A stretch of 54,690 nt of DNA, from positions 1 through 54,690 of the forward strand of contig JAKACN010000004.1 in assembly GCA_021821365.1 (NCBI GenBank), written 5' to 3'. Positions 27,670 to 37,658 of the stretch are shown here, piece by piece. The notes below the pieces were generated by a model. The model did not search any database. It worked only from the letters and a program-made list of their open reading frames with translations, and had not been told where the DNA came from. Every line of letters begins with the position of its first letter. Position 1 is the stretch's first letter. Made by a program: the position numbers and the translations under genes. Origin of the DNA: Pseudomonadota bacterium. GTDB taxonomy: Bacteria > Pseudomonadota > Gammaproteobacteria > Burkholderiales > Burkholderiaceae_D.

Positions 27670-28218
27670 TCAAACCGCGGCCAGCGGTTTAAGCGTCTTC
27701 AGCTCGAGCTGCACGGTATCTTCACCTGAACTCATCCAGATCTGCCCGTCCTGGATCGTGCATTGCAGTTGCATCGTCCGTTGCGCGAGATTTGCCAACG
27801 CGAGGCTTGAGGCTGCCGGGACGTTGAGCACGCACAGGTTCCGGGCGCGTTCAAGCTTGCTGCCCGCCTGGTCCCACCAGATGTTGCTCGTGCTGCTATA
27901 GCTATATACCAGGACCTGCGACGATCGGCCGCAGGCCTTGAGGATGCGCTTTTCATCCGGCTGTCCAACGTCGATCCACAAGTCGATCGCCCCGGTCAGA
28001 TCCTTCTGCCACAAGTCCGGCTCGTCGTCGGCGCTCAATCCTTTGCCAAAGGCGAGTGCTTCATGTGCGTTGAGCGCAAATGCCAGCACGCGTATCATCA
28101 TGCGCTCGTCGGTTTCGGAAGGATGACGGGCAATCGTCAAGGAATGTCCGGCATAATAATTCCGGTCCATGTCCGCGATCTGGAGGTCCGCCTTGAAGAT
28201 GGTAGCTTTGAGAGCCAT
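27670..28218 (-). CDS. yaeQ: YaeQ family protein
   Basis: A 182-residue protein of the YaeQ family, whose fold is related to PD-(D/E)XK nucleases; its function is not established. The N-terminus MALKATIFKADLQIADMDRNYY and the segments RMMIRVLAFALNA and LWQKDLTGAIDLWIDVGQPDEKR are characteristic. It converges on mltB, stops 13 bases apart, and is divergent from the DUF1415 gene. Confidence 0.93.
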   Translation of the reverse strand: MALKATIFKADLQIADMDRNYYAGHSLTIARHPSETDERMMIRVLAFALNAHEALAFGKGLSADDEPDLWQKDLTGAIDLWIDVGQPDEKRILKACGRSSQVLVYSYSSTSNIWWDQAGSKLERARNLCVLNVPAASSLALANLAQRTMQLQCTIQDGQIWMSSGEDTVQLELKTLKPLAAV

Positions 28219-28388
28219 ATTGGAGTGCAGCGGCTCGGGACACGCCGAACCAGCCGTATTCGATTGATTGGAGCGGCAAATGTACAGTAAAGCGGGTATC
28301 GTTGCCAGCTTGACAGAAAACGGGGTAGCGCGAGGAAGCGACGGTATTGTTGTCGGCTCGCACGCAGTTTCAAGGCAGGATATACAGG

Positions 28389-28994
28389 GTGACCATTTAC
28401 ACTGACGAGACCGTTCGTGACATCGCCGACGCCACGGTACAATGGCTCGACAAGGCGGTAATCGGCCTGAATTTATGTCCGTTCGCCAAGAGCGTTCGCG
28501 TCAAGGACCAGATTCGTTTCGCCATCAGCAACGCGGAAACCGAAGAGGAATTGCGCACTGACCTCATTGCGGAAATGCTAGCGTTGCATCACGCGAGTCC
28601 GGAGTATCTGGATACCACCCTGCTGATCCATCCCTGGGTGCTCAATGATTTCCTAGCATACAACGAGTTTCTCGACATTGCCGACGCTACGTTGGTGGAG
28701 CTGGGTCTGGCAGGAGAAATCCAGATTGCGAGTTTTCATCCTCAGTACCAGTTTGCCGATACCGAGCCCGATGACATCAGCAATTTCACCAACCGGTCAC
28801 CTTATCCAATACTCCATCTTCTGCGGGAAAGCAGTATCGATCAAGCCGTGGCGGCATTTCCCGACGCTGAAAAAATATTTGGAAGAAATATCGAAACCAT
28901 GCGCCGCCTCGGACTGTCCGGCTGGGCAGGGTTAGGCATGTCCGCACCATCATTGCCGGCCAGACTCATCGCCGGCGAAAAGAAAGAAAATTGA
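28389..28994 (+). CDS. DUF1415 family protein
   Basis: A protein of about 201 residues of the DUF1415 family, function unknown. The conserved core is LDKAVIGLNLCPFAKSVRV with a CPFA motif, then LLIHPWVLNDFLAYNEFLD and FHPQYQFADTEPDDISNFTNRSPYP. I place the start at the GTG at 28389, a few bases after an AGG; an upstream TTG at 28347 is a weaker choice and no ATG fits. Confidence 0.85.
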   Translation: MTIYTDETVRDIADATVQWLDKAVIGLNLCPFAKSVRVKDQIRFAISNAETEEELRTDLIAEMLALHHASPEYLDTTLLIHPWVLNDFLAYNEFLDIADATLVELGLAGEIQIASFHPQYQFADTEPDDISNFTNRSPYPILHLLRESSIDQAVAAFPDAEKIFGRNIETMRRLGLSGWAGLGMSAPSLPARLIAGEKKEN

Positions 28995-29382
28995 TGTCGC
29001 ACGATCATTTCGGACGCCGCCGATAATTGCCTGCGAAGCATGAATTTCCTCGCCTCCTGCCGAAATTCAGTGATAGAAAAGTGCCATTGCGCGGTATCAA
29101 AATGGCGATGGGGTGCTTGGTTAAAATGCAATTGAATTTACGCAATCCACCACCATATAGATGCTGGGATCGAAGATTCCTGACGCACTCGTCGTTGCCA
29201 CACTGCTACTGAGCGGCCAGTTGACGGCCTTGCCTTTCTGGCTGTGATTAAACATTGCATTTTTGAAATGTATTGACTAGATTGCATATTTACAACAGGT
29301 ATATTCCGACATAGCTATAGAGACAATGGAATGTGCTGTACATTTTGTAACAAGCTTCTTGTCCAAACTTGCTGCTTTGTCT
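28995..29382. other. AT-rich intergenic region
   Basis: About 390 bases with clearly lower GC content than the surroundings and no convincing reading frame. It contains several TTGAC-like boxes (for example around 29270) but no complete promoter I would defend. It leads into the palindrome and -10 box of the following HTH gene. Confidence 0.4.
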
Positions 29383-29410
29383 AAACACCTGGTGTTTTTT
29401 TCTGTACAAT
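29383..29410 (+). promoter_or_regulatory. palindrome and -10 box before the HTH gene
   Basis: AAACACC-T-GGTGTTT (29383-29397) is a perfect 15-bp palindrome. Eight bases further lies TACAAT (29405-29410), a good -10 box, about 29 bases before the likely start codon. The palindrome occupies the -35/spacer region, where a bound dimer would control the promoter. The nearest candidate ligand is the HTH protein encoded downstream. Confidence 0.55.
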
Positions 29411-29438
29411 AATCTTGCAGTGTGGAATTATTGAGACT

Positions 29439-29798
29439 ATGACTACACAATCAGGCAATGCCATGAACAGTACCCGACTCGCCGATCAAGTCAATTACGA
29501 CCCCAACAACCTGTTGGATGCGTTGATTGAAAAACTTAACCTCAAGAATGATGCCGCTCTGTCAAGAGCGCTCGAGGTTGCGCCACCGGTCATCAGCAAG
29601 ATTCGTCACCGCCGGCTTCCGGTTGGTGCGTCGCTGCTGATCCGCATGCATGAAGTCAGCGACCTCAGCATCAAGGAACTGCGTATCCTCATGGGCGATC
29701 GCCGCGACAAATTCCGTATCAGCGACAAGCAGTTCAAACCGAAAGAGCCCATCGCGTCCTCGGCCTCCGGCACCGGCGACGAACAGCTCGGCGAATAA
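29439..29798 (+). CDS. small helix-turn-helix DNA-binding protein
   Basis: A 119-residue protein with a Cro/C1-like helical core: LLDALIEKLNLKNDAALSRALEVAPPVISKIRHRRLPVG, in which NDAALSRALEVAPPVISKIR fits a helix-turn-helix, followed by a helix ending DLSIKELRILMGD. The C-terminus is polar and probably disordered. No enzymatic or sensing domain is seen. I place the start at 29439 from the promoter and spacing; ATGs at 29415 and 29463 are alternatives. It converges on cysM. It is probably an autoregulated transcription factor, but its targets are unknown. Confidence 0.7.
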   Translation: MTTQSGNAMNSTRLADQVNYDPNNLLDALIEKLNLKNDAALSRALEVAPPVISKIRHRRLPVGASLLIRMHEVSDLSIKELRILMGDRRDKFRISDKQFKPKEPIASSASGTGDEQLGE

Positions 29799-29822
29799 AC
29801 CGCCTGCCTCGAATACCTCCTG

Positions 29823-30725
29823 TCAGGCGGGAAATACGCCGGTCGACAGGTAACGGTCGCCCCGATCGCAAACGATGAAGACAATCGTCGCGTTTTCGAC
29901 GGTATTCGAGATGCGCAGCGCGACTTCGCAGGCGCCGGCGGCCGAAATACCACAGAAGATCCCTTCTTCCATCGCCAGGCGGTGCGCCATGCGCTCTGCG
30001 GCCGCCTGACTGACATTTTCAGTTTGATCGACCCGCGACTTGTCGAAAATCTTTGGCATATAGGCCTCAGGCCACTTCCTGATGCCCGGAATTTGCGAAC
30101 CGTCCTCCGGCTGCGCTCCAATAATGCGGATATCCGGATTTTTTTCCTTCAGGAATCGTGACACGCCCATGATGGTTCCGGTCGTGCCCATCGCGCTGAC
30201 GAAATGGGTGATGCGGCCCTCTGTGTCGCGCCAGATCTCCGGTCCCGTGCCCTCGTAGTGCGCGCGGGGGTTGTCAGGATTGGCAAACTGGTCAAGGATG
30301 ATTCCCTTCCCTTCTTTCTGCATCTGCTCGGCGAGGTCGCGCGCATACTCCATGCCGCCGGTCTTCGGCGTAAGAGTGATATGTGCGCCATAGGCCGCCA
30401 TGCTTTGGCGCCGCTCCTCGCTGAGATTTTCCGGCATCAGCAACACCATCTTGTAACCCCGCAAGGTCGCGGCCATCGCCAATGCAATGCCGGTATTGCC
30501 GCTGGTTGCCTCGATCAGGGTATCGCCCGGCTTGATCTCCCCGCGTTCCTCCGCATGCTTGATCATCGACAGCGCGGGACGGTCCTTGACGGATCCGGCA
30601 GGATTATTTCCCTCCAGCTTGCCAAGAATGACGTTGTTGCGACGCGTCGCGTCCTCGCCGGGAATGTGCTTGAGTTGAACAAGGGGGGTATTGCCGATGG
30701 CGTCTTCGATCGTCAGATAAGGCAT
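29823..30725 (-). CDS. cysM: cysteine synthase B (O-acetylserine sulfhydrylase)
   Basis: A 300-residue PLP enzyme that makes cysteine from O-acetylserine and sulfide or thiosulfate. AIGNTPLVQL, the PLP lysine in NNPAGSVKDRPA and the phosphate loop EATSGNTGIALA are clear. The segment after the active site (EERRQSMAAYGAHI) fits the CysM rather than CysK branch. I take the Met at 30725 (MPYLTIEDAIG) as start; upstream Met codons at 30749 and beyond are possible. Confidence 0.93.
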   Translation of the reverse strand: MPYLTIEDAIGNTPLVQLKHIPGEDATRRNNVILGKLEGNNPAGSVKDRPALSMIKHAEERGEIKPGDTLIEATSGNTGIALAMAATLRGYKMVLLMPENLSEERRQSMAAYGAHITLTPKTGGMEYARDLAEQMQKEGKGIILDQFANPDNPRAHYEGTGPEIWRDTEGRITHFVSAMGTTGTIMGVSRFLKEKNPDIRIIGAQPEDGSQIPGIRKWPEAYMPKIFDKSRVDQTENVSQAAAERMAHRLAMEEGIFCGISAAGACEVALRISNTVENATIVFIVCDRGDRYLSTGVFPA

Positions 30726-30834
30726 GGTTGTCGTGTTCAGCTGCTTCATCAAAAACATCATTTTAATCGTAGACGCCAATCGGCGTTTGGCATCGCCCGA
30801 TTGCTGCAGCAGTGCGTTGCAAGCGACATGAGAA

Positions 30835-30864
30835 TAAAAAAACCCCGCGAGGTTCGCGGGGTTT
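30835..30864 (-). terminator. intrinsic terminator after the ComEA-like gene
   Basis: AACCCCGCG pairs with CGCGGGGTT across a short loop; the run of A at 30835-30842 is the T-tract on the minus strand, 18 bases past the stop of the helix-hairpin-helix gene. Confidence 0.88.
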
Positions 30865-30881
30865 CAGATCAGGCGTGACGC

Positions 30882-31244
30882 TCAGCCGTTTGCATCGTTC
30901 TTCTTCATTTCCCTTTTCGATTTCCCGCCCGATCCACGCTTCTGCTCTTCCTTGCCAGCGCTGGATGCCTTGCCGCGCGGCTTGCCGTTCACGATCAGGC
31001 CGGCATCGGACAATTTGATCGCCTTCTTTTCGCGGACGCCCTTCACCCGCGATTCGAAATCGGCCCAATCCTTGAAATCACCGCCTTTCTTGCGCTCGTC
31101 GAGAATGGTTTTCGACATTTTCGGGCCGATGCCCTTGACGCTGTCAAGCGCGGCCTGGTCGGCCTTGTTGACGTCGACCTGGGCAAAGGCGAATCCCATC
31201 GTTGCTGCCAGCAGGGCGATGGTCAGAATCAGTTTTTTCAGCAT
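30882..31244 (-). CDS. ComEA-like helix-hairpin-helix protein
   Basis: A 120-residue secreted protein: a signal peptide (MLKKLILTIALLAATMGFAFA), a helix-hairpin-helix DNA-binding pair (VDVNKADQAALDSVKGIGPKMSKTILDERKKGGDF) and a basic, Lys/Gly-rich tail. ComEA proteins bind incoming DNA in the periplasm during natural transformation. No comEC or other competence gene is in the window, so a role in DNA uptake is inferred from the domain only. GGGAGA lies before the start. Confidence 0.85.
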   Translation of the reverse strand: MLKKLILTIALLAATMGFAFAQVDVNKADQAALDSVKGIGPKMSKTILDERKKGGDFKDWADFESRVKGVREKKAIKLSDAGLIVNGKPRGKASSAGKEEQKRGSGGKSKREMKKNDANG

Positions 31245-31270
31245 ATTGGTATTTCTCCCATGTTGATAAG

Positions 31271-31308
31271 GTTAACGAACGAAGCAACTTGGCTTCGAGT
31301 GCGTTAAC
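31271..31308. repeat. strong two-part inverted repeat between hldA and the ComEA-like gene
   Basis: Outer arms GTTAACG (31271-31277) and CGTTAAC (31302-31308) enclose inner arms CGAAGC (31280-31285) and GCTTCG (31292-31297) with a six-base loop. The whole could fold into one 13-bp hairpin with a small internal loop. On the minus strand it would lie in the leader of the ComEA-like gene, about 27 bases before its start. There is no T-tract. Confidence 0.55.
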
Positions 31309-31362
31309 GAATTGACAACGAAATGGTTGACAGAAATACATCTGTTTTTCGCGTCAAGGGGA

Positions 31363-32283
31363 TTAACCGAAAAGCTCTTCCTTGGTAACGGTGGCCGTGC
31401 CCAGCTTTCCGACCACGATGCCGGCGGCCCGGTTGGCGATCTCAACCGCATCGACGAGCGGCTTGCCGGCGCCGAGCATGGTTGCCAGCGTGGCGATAAC
31501 GGTATCGCCCGCACCTGACACGTCGAACACCTCGCGCGCCACGGTCGGAGTGTGTATCGCCTGGCCGGCGGTGTACAGGCTCATGCCTTCTTCCGATCGC
31601 GTCAGCAGGAGGGCGTCGAGATCGAGCGATTCGCGCAGGCGCTGCGCCTTTGCGGTCAACTCTTCCTCGGTCTTCCAGGAGCCGACGACCTGCCGCAGCT
31701 CCGACTTGTTCGGCGTCAGGATTGACGCGCCCTTGTAGGGAGCGAAATCGTCGCCCTTGGGGTCGACAAGAACACGCTTGCCGAGTTTCCGCGCGGCAGA
31801 AATCATTTCCGCGACATTGACGAGGCTGCCCTTGGCGTAATCCGACAACACGACCACGTCATAGTCCGGCAGCAGCGCGTTGTACTTGGTCAGCTTGTTG
31901 CGTAGCGCCGTATCGGTGGGCGGGTGTTCGAAATCGATGCGCAGCAGTTGCTGCTGCCGGCCGATCACACGCAGCTTGATGATGGTCGAGATGGCCGGAT
32001 CTCGACTGAGGAAGCTGTCGATATGCAGGTCCGCCAGCATTTTCTGCACGGTGTCGCCCGCTTCGTCCTGTCCCACGACGCCCAGCAGCGCTGTTTGCGC
32101 GCCGAGCGCGACCGCATTGCGCGCGACATTCGCCGCACCGCCCAGGCGCTCCTCACGCCGTCCCACGCGCACGATCGGCACCGGCGCTTCCGGCGAAATA
32201 CGGCTGACTTCGCCGAACCAGTACCGGTCCAGCATCACATCGCCCACGACGAGCAGGCGCGGCGTCTTCAGGGATGTCGTCAT
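31363..32283 (-). CDS. hldA: D-glycero-beta-D-manno-heptose-7-phosphate kinase
   Basis: A 306-residue PfkB-family kinase that phosphorylates heptose 7-phosphate at C1 for the ADP-heptose used in LPS inner core. [15 protein letters not shown] and the anion-hole motif [11 protein letters not shown] are present. It holds only the kinase domain; the nucleotidyltransferase half found in the fused HldE is absent, as in Burkholderiales with split hldA/hldC. Its ATG overlaps the ugd stop by three bases (ATGA), so the two are coupled. Confidence 0.92.
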   Translation of the reverse strand: MTTSLKTPRLLVVGDVMLDRYWFGEVSRISPEAPVPIVRVGRREERLGGAANVARNAVALGAQTALLGVVGQDEAGDTVQKMLADLHIDSFLSRDPAISTIIKLRVIGRQQQLLRIDFEHPPTDTALRNKLTKYNALLPDYDVVVLSDYAKGSLVNVAEMISAARKLGKRVLVDPKGDDFAPYKGASILTPNKSELRQVVGSWKTEEELTAKAQRLRESLDLDALLLTRSEEGMSLYTAGQAIHTPTVAREVFDVSGAGDTVIATLATMLGAGKPLVDAVEIANRAAGIVVGKLGTATVTKEELFG

Positions 32284-33662
32284 GTGGCTTGTGCCTGTGT
32301 GCATGCAGACCGGCCAATGCCGTGGTACTCGACTCCGGCGTCGGCCATGACCTGCGGATCAAACAGATTGCGACCGTCGAAAATGACAGGCGACTTGAGT
32401 GCGGCCTTGAGCGCCGCAAAATCCGGGCTGCGGAATGCTTTCCATTCGGTGACAATCGCCAGAGCATCCGCCCCCGGCAACGCATCCATCGGCACGTCGC
32501 AGAAGCGAATACGCGCCAACAGCTCCGGCGCGTCCGCAAAATCGATCGCGAGGACGCGTTTTGCCTCTTCCATGGCGACCGGATCGTGGACTGCCACGCT
32601 GGCTCCGCGGCCGAGCAGTTGCCGCAGCAGCACCCGCGACGGCGCTTCCCGCATGTCATTGGTATTGGGTTTGAATGCCAGCCCCCAGACCGCAAAATGG
32701 TGCCCGCTCAGGTCTTCCCCAAAGCGGCGGATAATTTTCTCGCCCAGTACGCGTTTCTGCTGGTGGTTGACTTCCTCGACGGCGCGCAGGATCAGCAAAT
32801 CCCGGCCGTGCTCGCGCGCCGTGCGTTCCAGTGCCTGCACATCCTTGGGAAAGCACGAGCCGCCGTAACCGCATCCCGCGTACAGGAAGCTGTATCCGAT
32901 GCGCGGATCGGAACCGATGCCATGGCGCACCGCTTCAATGTCGACCCCCACGGCGTCGGCAAGGTCCGCCATTTCGTTCATGAAGGAGATCCGCGTCGCC
33001 AGCATGGCGTTCGCCGCATACTTGGTGAATTCCGCCGAACGCACGTCCATCCAGAATGTGCGTTCATGATTCCGGTTGAACGGCATGTAGAGCGTTTTCA
33101 TCAACTGGTGCGCGTGCTCGCCGTCCGGCGTGTTGTCGCAGCCGATCACGATGCGGTCAGGCCGCATGAAATCTTCCACGGCCGCCCCTTCCTTCAGGAA
33201 CTCGGGATTCGAGACCACTGAGAACCTGGTATGGCTGTCGCGCGTGCGTAATTCTTCCTGGATCACGGCGCGCACCTTGTCGGCGGTGCCGACGGGAACC
33301 GTCGATTTGTCGACCACAACCTTGAAGCCGTTCATGTACCGGCCGATACTGCGGGCGGCCGAGAGGACATACTGAAGATCGGCCGAACCGTCCTCATCCG
33401 GCGGCGTACCGACGGCGATGAAAAGTATCTCGCCATGCGTTACGCCGGCAGCCATGTCGGTCGAAAACTTGAGTCGTCGCGCCGCGCGGTTGCGCGCGAC
33501 GATGTCGCCGAGTCCCGGTTCGAAAATCGGGATGCCGCCGCGGTTGAGCAGATCGATCTTGCCTTGGTCGACGTCAAGGCAACATACGTCATTGCCAACT
33601 TCCGCAAGACACGCTCCCGTGACTAGGCCGACGTAACCCGTTCCAATAATCGTGATTCTCAT
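32280..33662 (-). CDS. ugd: UDP-glucose 6-dehydrogenase
   Basis: A 460-residue enzyme that oxidises UDP-glucose to UDP-glucuronate for capsule, exopolysaccharide or lipid A modification. The NAD site is [22 protein letters not shown]; the catalytic cysteine is in [16 protein letters not shown] near residue 265; the C-terminal UDP-binding domain includes [17 protein letters not shown]. It lies between lapB and hldA on the same strand, consistent with envelope polysaccharide synthesis. Confidence 0.96.
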   Translation of the reverse strand: MRITIIGTGYVGLVTGACLAEVGNDVCCLDVDQGKIDLLNRGGIPIFEPGLGDIVARNRAARRLKFSTDMAAGVTHGEILFIAVGTPPDEDGSADLQYVLSAARSIGRYMNGFKVVVDKSTVPVGTADKVRAVIQEELRTRDSHTRFSVVSNPEFLKEGAAVEDFMRPDRIVIGCDNTPDGEHAHQLMKTLYMPFNRNHERTFWMDVRSAEFTKYAANAMLATRISFMNEMADLADAVGVDIEAVRHGIGSDPRIGYSFLYAGCGYGGSCFPKDVQALERTAREHGRDLLILRAVEEVNHQQKRVLGEKIIRRFGEDLSGHHFAVWGLAFKPNTNDMREAPSRVLLRQLLGRGASVAVHDPVAMEEAKRVLAIDFADAPELLARIRFCDVPMDALPGADALAIVTEWKAFRSPDFAALKAALKSPVIFDGRNLFDPQVMADAGVEYHGIGRSACTQAQAT

Positions 33663-33691
33663 GATGCTCCGAAAGAGTAGGCGCGACTCAA

Positions 33692-34867
33692 TTAATTCAT
33701 GACGTTAAGTTCTTCGGTGCGGCGCGGAGGATAGGATTCCCATTGGCTGCAACCTGGGCATTGCCAGTAAAACTGGCGCGCCTTGAAACCGCAATGACTG
33801 CACTGATAGCGCGCCAGCTTTTGCGTGTATCCGTGCACCAGGTTCTTTACCAGCGAAAGTTCCGGCCGTACCTCCGGTGGGGCTTCCATCAGACGCGCTT
33901 CGAGCAGCTTGTCCAGGCCGAGCAAGGTCGGCGTACGGCGCAATTCATCGCTGACCAACTGGTTGGCCGCGTCCACGCCGTCAAGCTCCAGCACTGCCTT
34001 GAAAACAACTTCGAGCAAGTCGATGGACGGCGCTTCCGCAAGATAATTCTTCAGTAGATTGAGGCCTTCCTGCGGGCGGCCCACGGCACGGTAGCCGTCC
34101 ATCAATCGTTGCGCAACCAGTGCCACGTGCGGAACGCTCTGCTGCTCGACGCGGCGCCATGCCAGCAATGCCGCCTCGGTGTCTCCTTTGGCAAGGTGGA
34201 CATCGCCGATCAGGATGGCGCCCCTGACGTTGTTGCGGTCGGCCGCCAATGCCTTTTCGAGCATCGCGAGCGCCGCGTCAGGATGCGTATGCACCAGCTC
34301 GTCCTGCGCCAGCTCGCAATAGAATTGGGCAATTTCCTTCTGACGGGCGCCGGCGCCGGATTCCTGCAAGGCACGCGCGGCATCGATTGCCCGCATCCAT
34401 TCTTTTTCTCGTTGATAGATTTCAAGCAGCGCACGGCGCGCCTGCGCGCTGTATTGGGTATCCACCAATCGATGGAAGGTTTCTTCGGCACGATCCAGCA
34501 AGCCGGCCTTGAGGTAATCCTGCCCAAGCTCGTACTGGGCATGTACCTGGTGTTCCTGCGGGAGGTCCGGCCTCGCCAGCAGGTTCTGGTGGACGCGGAT
34601 CGCCCTCTCTATCTCGCCCCGCCGGCGAAACAGGTTGCCAAGCGCGAAATGCAGATCGATGGTTTCCGGGTCAAGCTTGACGATCTCGATGAAGGCGTCG
34701 ATTGCCTTGTCCGGCTGCTCATTCAGGAGAAAATTCAACCCCTTGAAGTAGCCGCGCGGCAGGCTGCGCGACTCCGAGACGAGCTGATTGATGTCAACGC
34801 GCGCGGCAATCCAGCCGAGGCCGAAGAAGATAGGGATGCCGAGCAGCCACCAGGTTTCGAATTCCAT
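33692..34867 (-). CDS. lapB: lipopolysaccharide assembly protein B (TPR and rubredoxin-like zinc domain)
   Basis: A 391-residue inner-membrane-anchored protein. An N-terminal hydrophobic helix ([17 protein letters not shown]) precedes many tetratricopeptide repeats and a C-terminal rubredoxin-like metal site with CSHCGF and CPGCSQW. In enterics LapB (YciM) promotes FtsH-dependent turnover of LpxC and so balances LPS with phospholipid. It follows lapA by 26 bases in the usual lapAB order. Confidence 0.94.
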   Translation of the reverse strand: MEFETWWLLGIPIFFGLGWIAARVDINQLVSESRSLPRGYFKGLNFLLNEQPDKAIDAFIEIVKLDPETIDLHFALGNLFRRRGEIERAIRVHQNLLARPDLPQEHQVHAQYELGQDYLKAGLLDRAEETFHRLVDTQYSAQARRALLEIYQREKEWMRAIDAARALQESGAGARQKEIAQFYCELAQDELVHTHPDAALAMLEKALAADRNNVRGAILIGDVHLAKGDTEAALLAWRRVEQQSVPHVALVAQRLMDGYRAVGRPQEGLNLLKNYLAEAPSIDLLEVVFKAVLELDGVDAANQLVSDELRRTPTLLGLDKLLEARLMEAPPEVRPELSLVKNLVHGYTQKLARYQCSHCGFKARQFYWQCPGCSQWESYPPRRTEELNVMN

Positions 34868-34893
34868 GCAGTCTTTTGTTGTCGTAGTCGTTC

Positions 34894-35205
34894 TTATTTA
34901 CTGACGCTGTCCGGTTGCGGCGGTTGCACCCGTGCCAGACGCTGCGCTTCGCGCTCCTGCTCCATGGTGGAAATTGTCTTCCTGTGCCTGGATAAGTCGC
35001 GGCGATGGCGAAACAGCGTCGGGATCATCGCCAGGATGCCCAATGCCGCGCCTGCAGCAAAAAACGACAGCAGCAGCAATACCAGCGGTCCGCGGATTTC
35101 GTAATCGAAAAAGAAGCGCAGCGCGACTTCCTGGGTGTTTTTCAGCGCGAAACCGAAGAAAACAATAAAGAGAATGGCCGCAACGATTCTGAAAAGAATT
35201 TTCAT
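34894..35205 (-). CDS. lapA: lipopolysaccharide assembly protein A (DUF1049)
   Basis: A 103-residue inner-membrane protein with two hydrophobic segments (IVAAILFIVFFGFAL and VLLLLSFFAAGAALGILAMI) separated by a short loop, then a basic coiled-coil-like tail (RHRRDLSRHRKTISTMEQERE). DUF1049/LapA proteins act with LapB. It is preceded by an ihfB-terminator and so probably has its own promoter in 35206-35348. Confidence 0.9.
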   Translation of the reverse strand: MKILFRIVAAILFIVFFGFALKNTQEVALRFFFDYEIRGPLVLLLLSFFAAGAALGILAMIPTLFRHRRDLSRHRKTISTMEQEREAQRLARVQPPQPDSVSK

Positions 35206-35348
35206 GATGCGACTTCCTTATTGATGTTTGTCGTCAGGCGCGTGGCCAACATGTTGTGGATCGCAAAACAATTGAAATTGTACGTGAAACGGGGTCGCAG
35301 TGAATGCTGACTTGCTTGCAGGTCATGCTGACACCACGCCTTCCGCTT

Positions 35349-35376
35349 AAAAAAAACGGCATCCGAGGATGCCGTT
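35349..35376 (-). terminator. intrinsic terminator downstream of ihfB
   Basis: AACGGCATCC (35355-35364), loop GA, GGATGCCGTT (35367-35376), with a run of A on the left that gives a long T-tract on the minus strand. It ends the rpsA-ihfB transcript. The stretch 35377-35505 also holds a smaller GTCCACC/GGTGGGAC hairpin near 35440-35460; nothing else is seen in the gap. Confidence 0.9.
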
Positions 35377-35505
35377 TTCATTGCTTGCAGATATTCAGTG
35401 CAGCGCAAATCGATAATGCCCCGAAATCAGGAACGTCGTGTCCACCTTGCGGTGGGACGTCCGGCTCCAGTCGGGTCTCGTCGCAATCTGCGCCGAACTG
35501 GCGAC

Positions 35506-35811
35506 TCAGTCTTCCTTGATCGGTTGCCCGACCATGGCATCTACCCGTTCCCGCAACTCCTTGCCGGGCTTGAAATGCGGCACCCGTTTCTCGGGCACCA
35601 TCACTTTGTCCCCGGACTTCGGGTTGCGTCCGATGCGCGGCGGCCTGCTGTTCAAGGCAAAGCTGCCGAAGCCACGGATCTCGATGCGCTGTCCGTTTGA
35701 CAACGCTTCGGCCATCGCATCGAGGATGGTCTTTACCGCGTAATCCGCATCCTTTGCTACCAGTTGCGGATAACGCTCGGCCAGACGGGCAATCAGCTCC
35801 GACTTTGTCAT
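35506..35811 (-). CDS. ihfB: integration host factor beta subunit
   Basis: A 101-residue DNA-bending protein of the HU/IHF family. [42 protein letters not shown] and the beta-arm proline are typical of IHF-beta. It follows rpsA by 14 bases, the conserved rpsA-ihfB order of Proteobacteria. Confidence 0.97.
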   Translation of the reverse strand: MTKSELIARLAERYPQLVAKDADYAVKTILDAMAEALSNGQRIEIRGFGSFALNSRPPRIGRNPKSGDKVMVPEKRVPHFKPGKELRERVDAMVGQPIKED

Positions 35812-35825
35812 TTATCGACTTGACC

Positions 35826-37532
35826 TTATTGCTTGTTGTCGAGTTTCGCCTTCAACAGAGCGCCCAGGCTGGTCGTGCCGGAAGCTGCGCTGGAATCTGC
35901 CGACATCTTCTGCATGGCTTCCTGCGTTTCCGCGTTGTCCTTGGCCTTGATCGACAGCTGGATGCTGCGTGCCTTGCGGTCGATGTTGATGACCATGGCT
36001 TCGATCTTGTCGCCAACCTTCAGGTGCGTGCCAGCATCTTCCACGCGATCGCGCGAGATTTCGGAAGCGCGCAGGTAGCCTTCGACTTCCTCCGTCAGTG
36101 CAATGACCGCGCCTTTCGGCTCGACCGACTTGACGGTACCGGACACGACGGCACCCTTGTCGTTCAGTGCAGCAAAGTTGTTGAACGGATCGCCTTCCAG
36201 CTGCTTGACGCCCAGGGAAACACGCTCGCGCTCGACGTCGATCGCCAGCACGACTGCTTCCAGTTCGTCACCCTTCTTGAACTTGCGGACGGCTTCTTCG
36301 CCAGCTTCGGTCCAGGACAAGTCGGACAGATGGACCAGGCCATCGATGTTGCCCGGCAAGCCAATGAACACGCCGAAATCGGTGATCGACTTGATCGCGC
36401 CCTTCACCTTGTCGCCCTTCTTGTGATTCATGGCGAACTCTTCCCACGGATTCGGCTTGCACTGCTTCATGCCGAGGGAGATGCGGCGACGCTCTTCGTC
36501 GATTTCCAGGACCATGACTTCGACTTCGTCGCCCAGCTGGACAACCTTGTTCGGAGCCACGTTCTTGTTGGTCCAGTCCATTTCGGACACGTGTACCAGG
36601 CCTTCGATGCCTTGCTCGACTTCCACGAACGCACCGTAGTCGGTCAGGTTGGTGACCTTGCCGAACAGGCGGGTGCCTTGCGGATAGCGACGGGACAGAC
36701 CGGTCCACGGATCGTCGCCCAGTTGCTTGACGCCCAGCGAAACGCGGTTCTTTTCCTGATCGTACTTGAGGACCTTGGCAGTGATTTCCTGGCCGACGGA
36801 GAGCACTTCCGACGGATGACGCACGCGACGCCACGCGAGGTCGGTGATGTGCAGCAGGCCGTCGATGCCGCCGAGGTCAACGAACGCACCGTAGTCGGTG
36901 ATGTTCTTGACGATACCGGTGACGACAGTACCTTCCTTCAGGGTTTCCATCAGCTTGGCGCGCTCTTCGCCCATCGACTCCTCGATGACGGCGCGACGCG
37001 ACAGCACAACGTTGTTGCGCTTGCGGTCCAGCTTGATGACCTTGAATTCCATGGTCTTGCCTTCGTACGGCGTGGTGTCCTTCACCGGACGCGTGTCGAC
37101 CAGCGAGCCCGGAAGGAATGCACGGATGCCGTTGGTCAGGACCGTCAGGCCACCCTTGACCTTGCCATTCACGGTGCCGGTGACGATTTCGCCGGACTCC
37201 ATCGCCTTCTCGAGCGCGAGCCAGGAAGCCAGGCGCTTGGCCTTGTCGCGCGACAGGATGGTGTCGCCAAAGCCGTTTTCCAGCGACTCGATCGCAACGG
37301 TGATGAAATCGCCAACCTTGACTTCGAGCTCGCCGCTGTCGTTCTTGAATTCTTCGATCGGAATGAATGCTTCGGATTTCAGGCCGGCGTTGACGACGAC
37401 AAAGTTGTAGTCGACACGAACGACTTCAGCCGAAATCACTTCACCGGAACGCATGTCCTGGCGGGACAGCGACTCCTCGAACAGGGCTGCAAAGCTTTCA
37501 GTACCGGTAGTTTGTTGTTGCGCAGTAGACAT
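35826..37532 (-). CDS. rpsA: 30S ribosomal protein S1
   Basis: A 568-residue RNA-binding ribosomal protein with six S1 domains, each seen by repeats of the pattern GTVKSVxxxGAFVDLxGxxGLxHxSD. The first two domains bind the ribosome, the rest mRNA. I place the start at 37532 ([20 protein letters not shown]); the reading frame is open further up but lacks family similarity there. It follows cmk by 126 bases, which probably contain the autoregulated leader. Confidence 0.98.
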   Translation of the reverse strand: MSTAQQQTTGTESFAALFEESLSRQDMRSGEVISAEVVRVDYNFVVVNAGLKSEAFIPIEEFKNDSGELEVKVGDFITVAIESLENGFGDTILSRDKAKRLASWLALEKAMESGEIVTGTVNGKVKGGLTVLTNGIRAFLPGSLVDTRPVKDTTPYEGKTMEFKVIKLDRKRNNVVLSRRAVIEESMGEERAKLMETLKEGTVVTGIVKNITDYGAFVDLGGIDGLLHITDLAWRRVRHPSEVLSVGQEITAKVLKYDQEKNRVSLGVKQLGDDPWTGLSRRYPQGTRLFGKVTNLTDYGAFVEVEQGIEGLVHVSEMDWTNKNVAPNKVVQLGDEVEVMVLEIDEERRRISLGMKQCKPNPWEEFAMNHKKGDKVKGAIKSITDFGVFIGLPGNIDGLVHLSDLSWTEAGEEAVRKFKKGDELEAVVLAIDVERERVSLGVKQLEGDPFNNFAALNDKGAVVSGTVKSVEPKGAVIALTEEVEGYLRASEISRDRVEDAGTHLKVGDKIEAMVINIDRKARSIQLSIKAKDNAETQEAMQKMSADSSAASGTTSLGALLKAKLDNKQ

Positions 37533-37658
37533 AAATAAGAAAAGTTTTCCAGCGGTGATCGTGTCTTGTGTGATCACGAGCTGGGTTAGGTTTATCAACA
37601 CCCGACTCGGCATTGCGCCAGGCCAGGAACCAATCGCACCGCAGAATCAGCGTACCCG

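Noticed and set aside
30882..31244. Evidence for a full natural-competence locus
   Set aside because: Only the ComEA-like gene is present; comEC, comF and pilus genes are not in the window.
35697..37538. Long open frame antisense to rpsA
   Set aside because: Antisense by-product of the S1 repeats; it resembles no protein.
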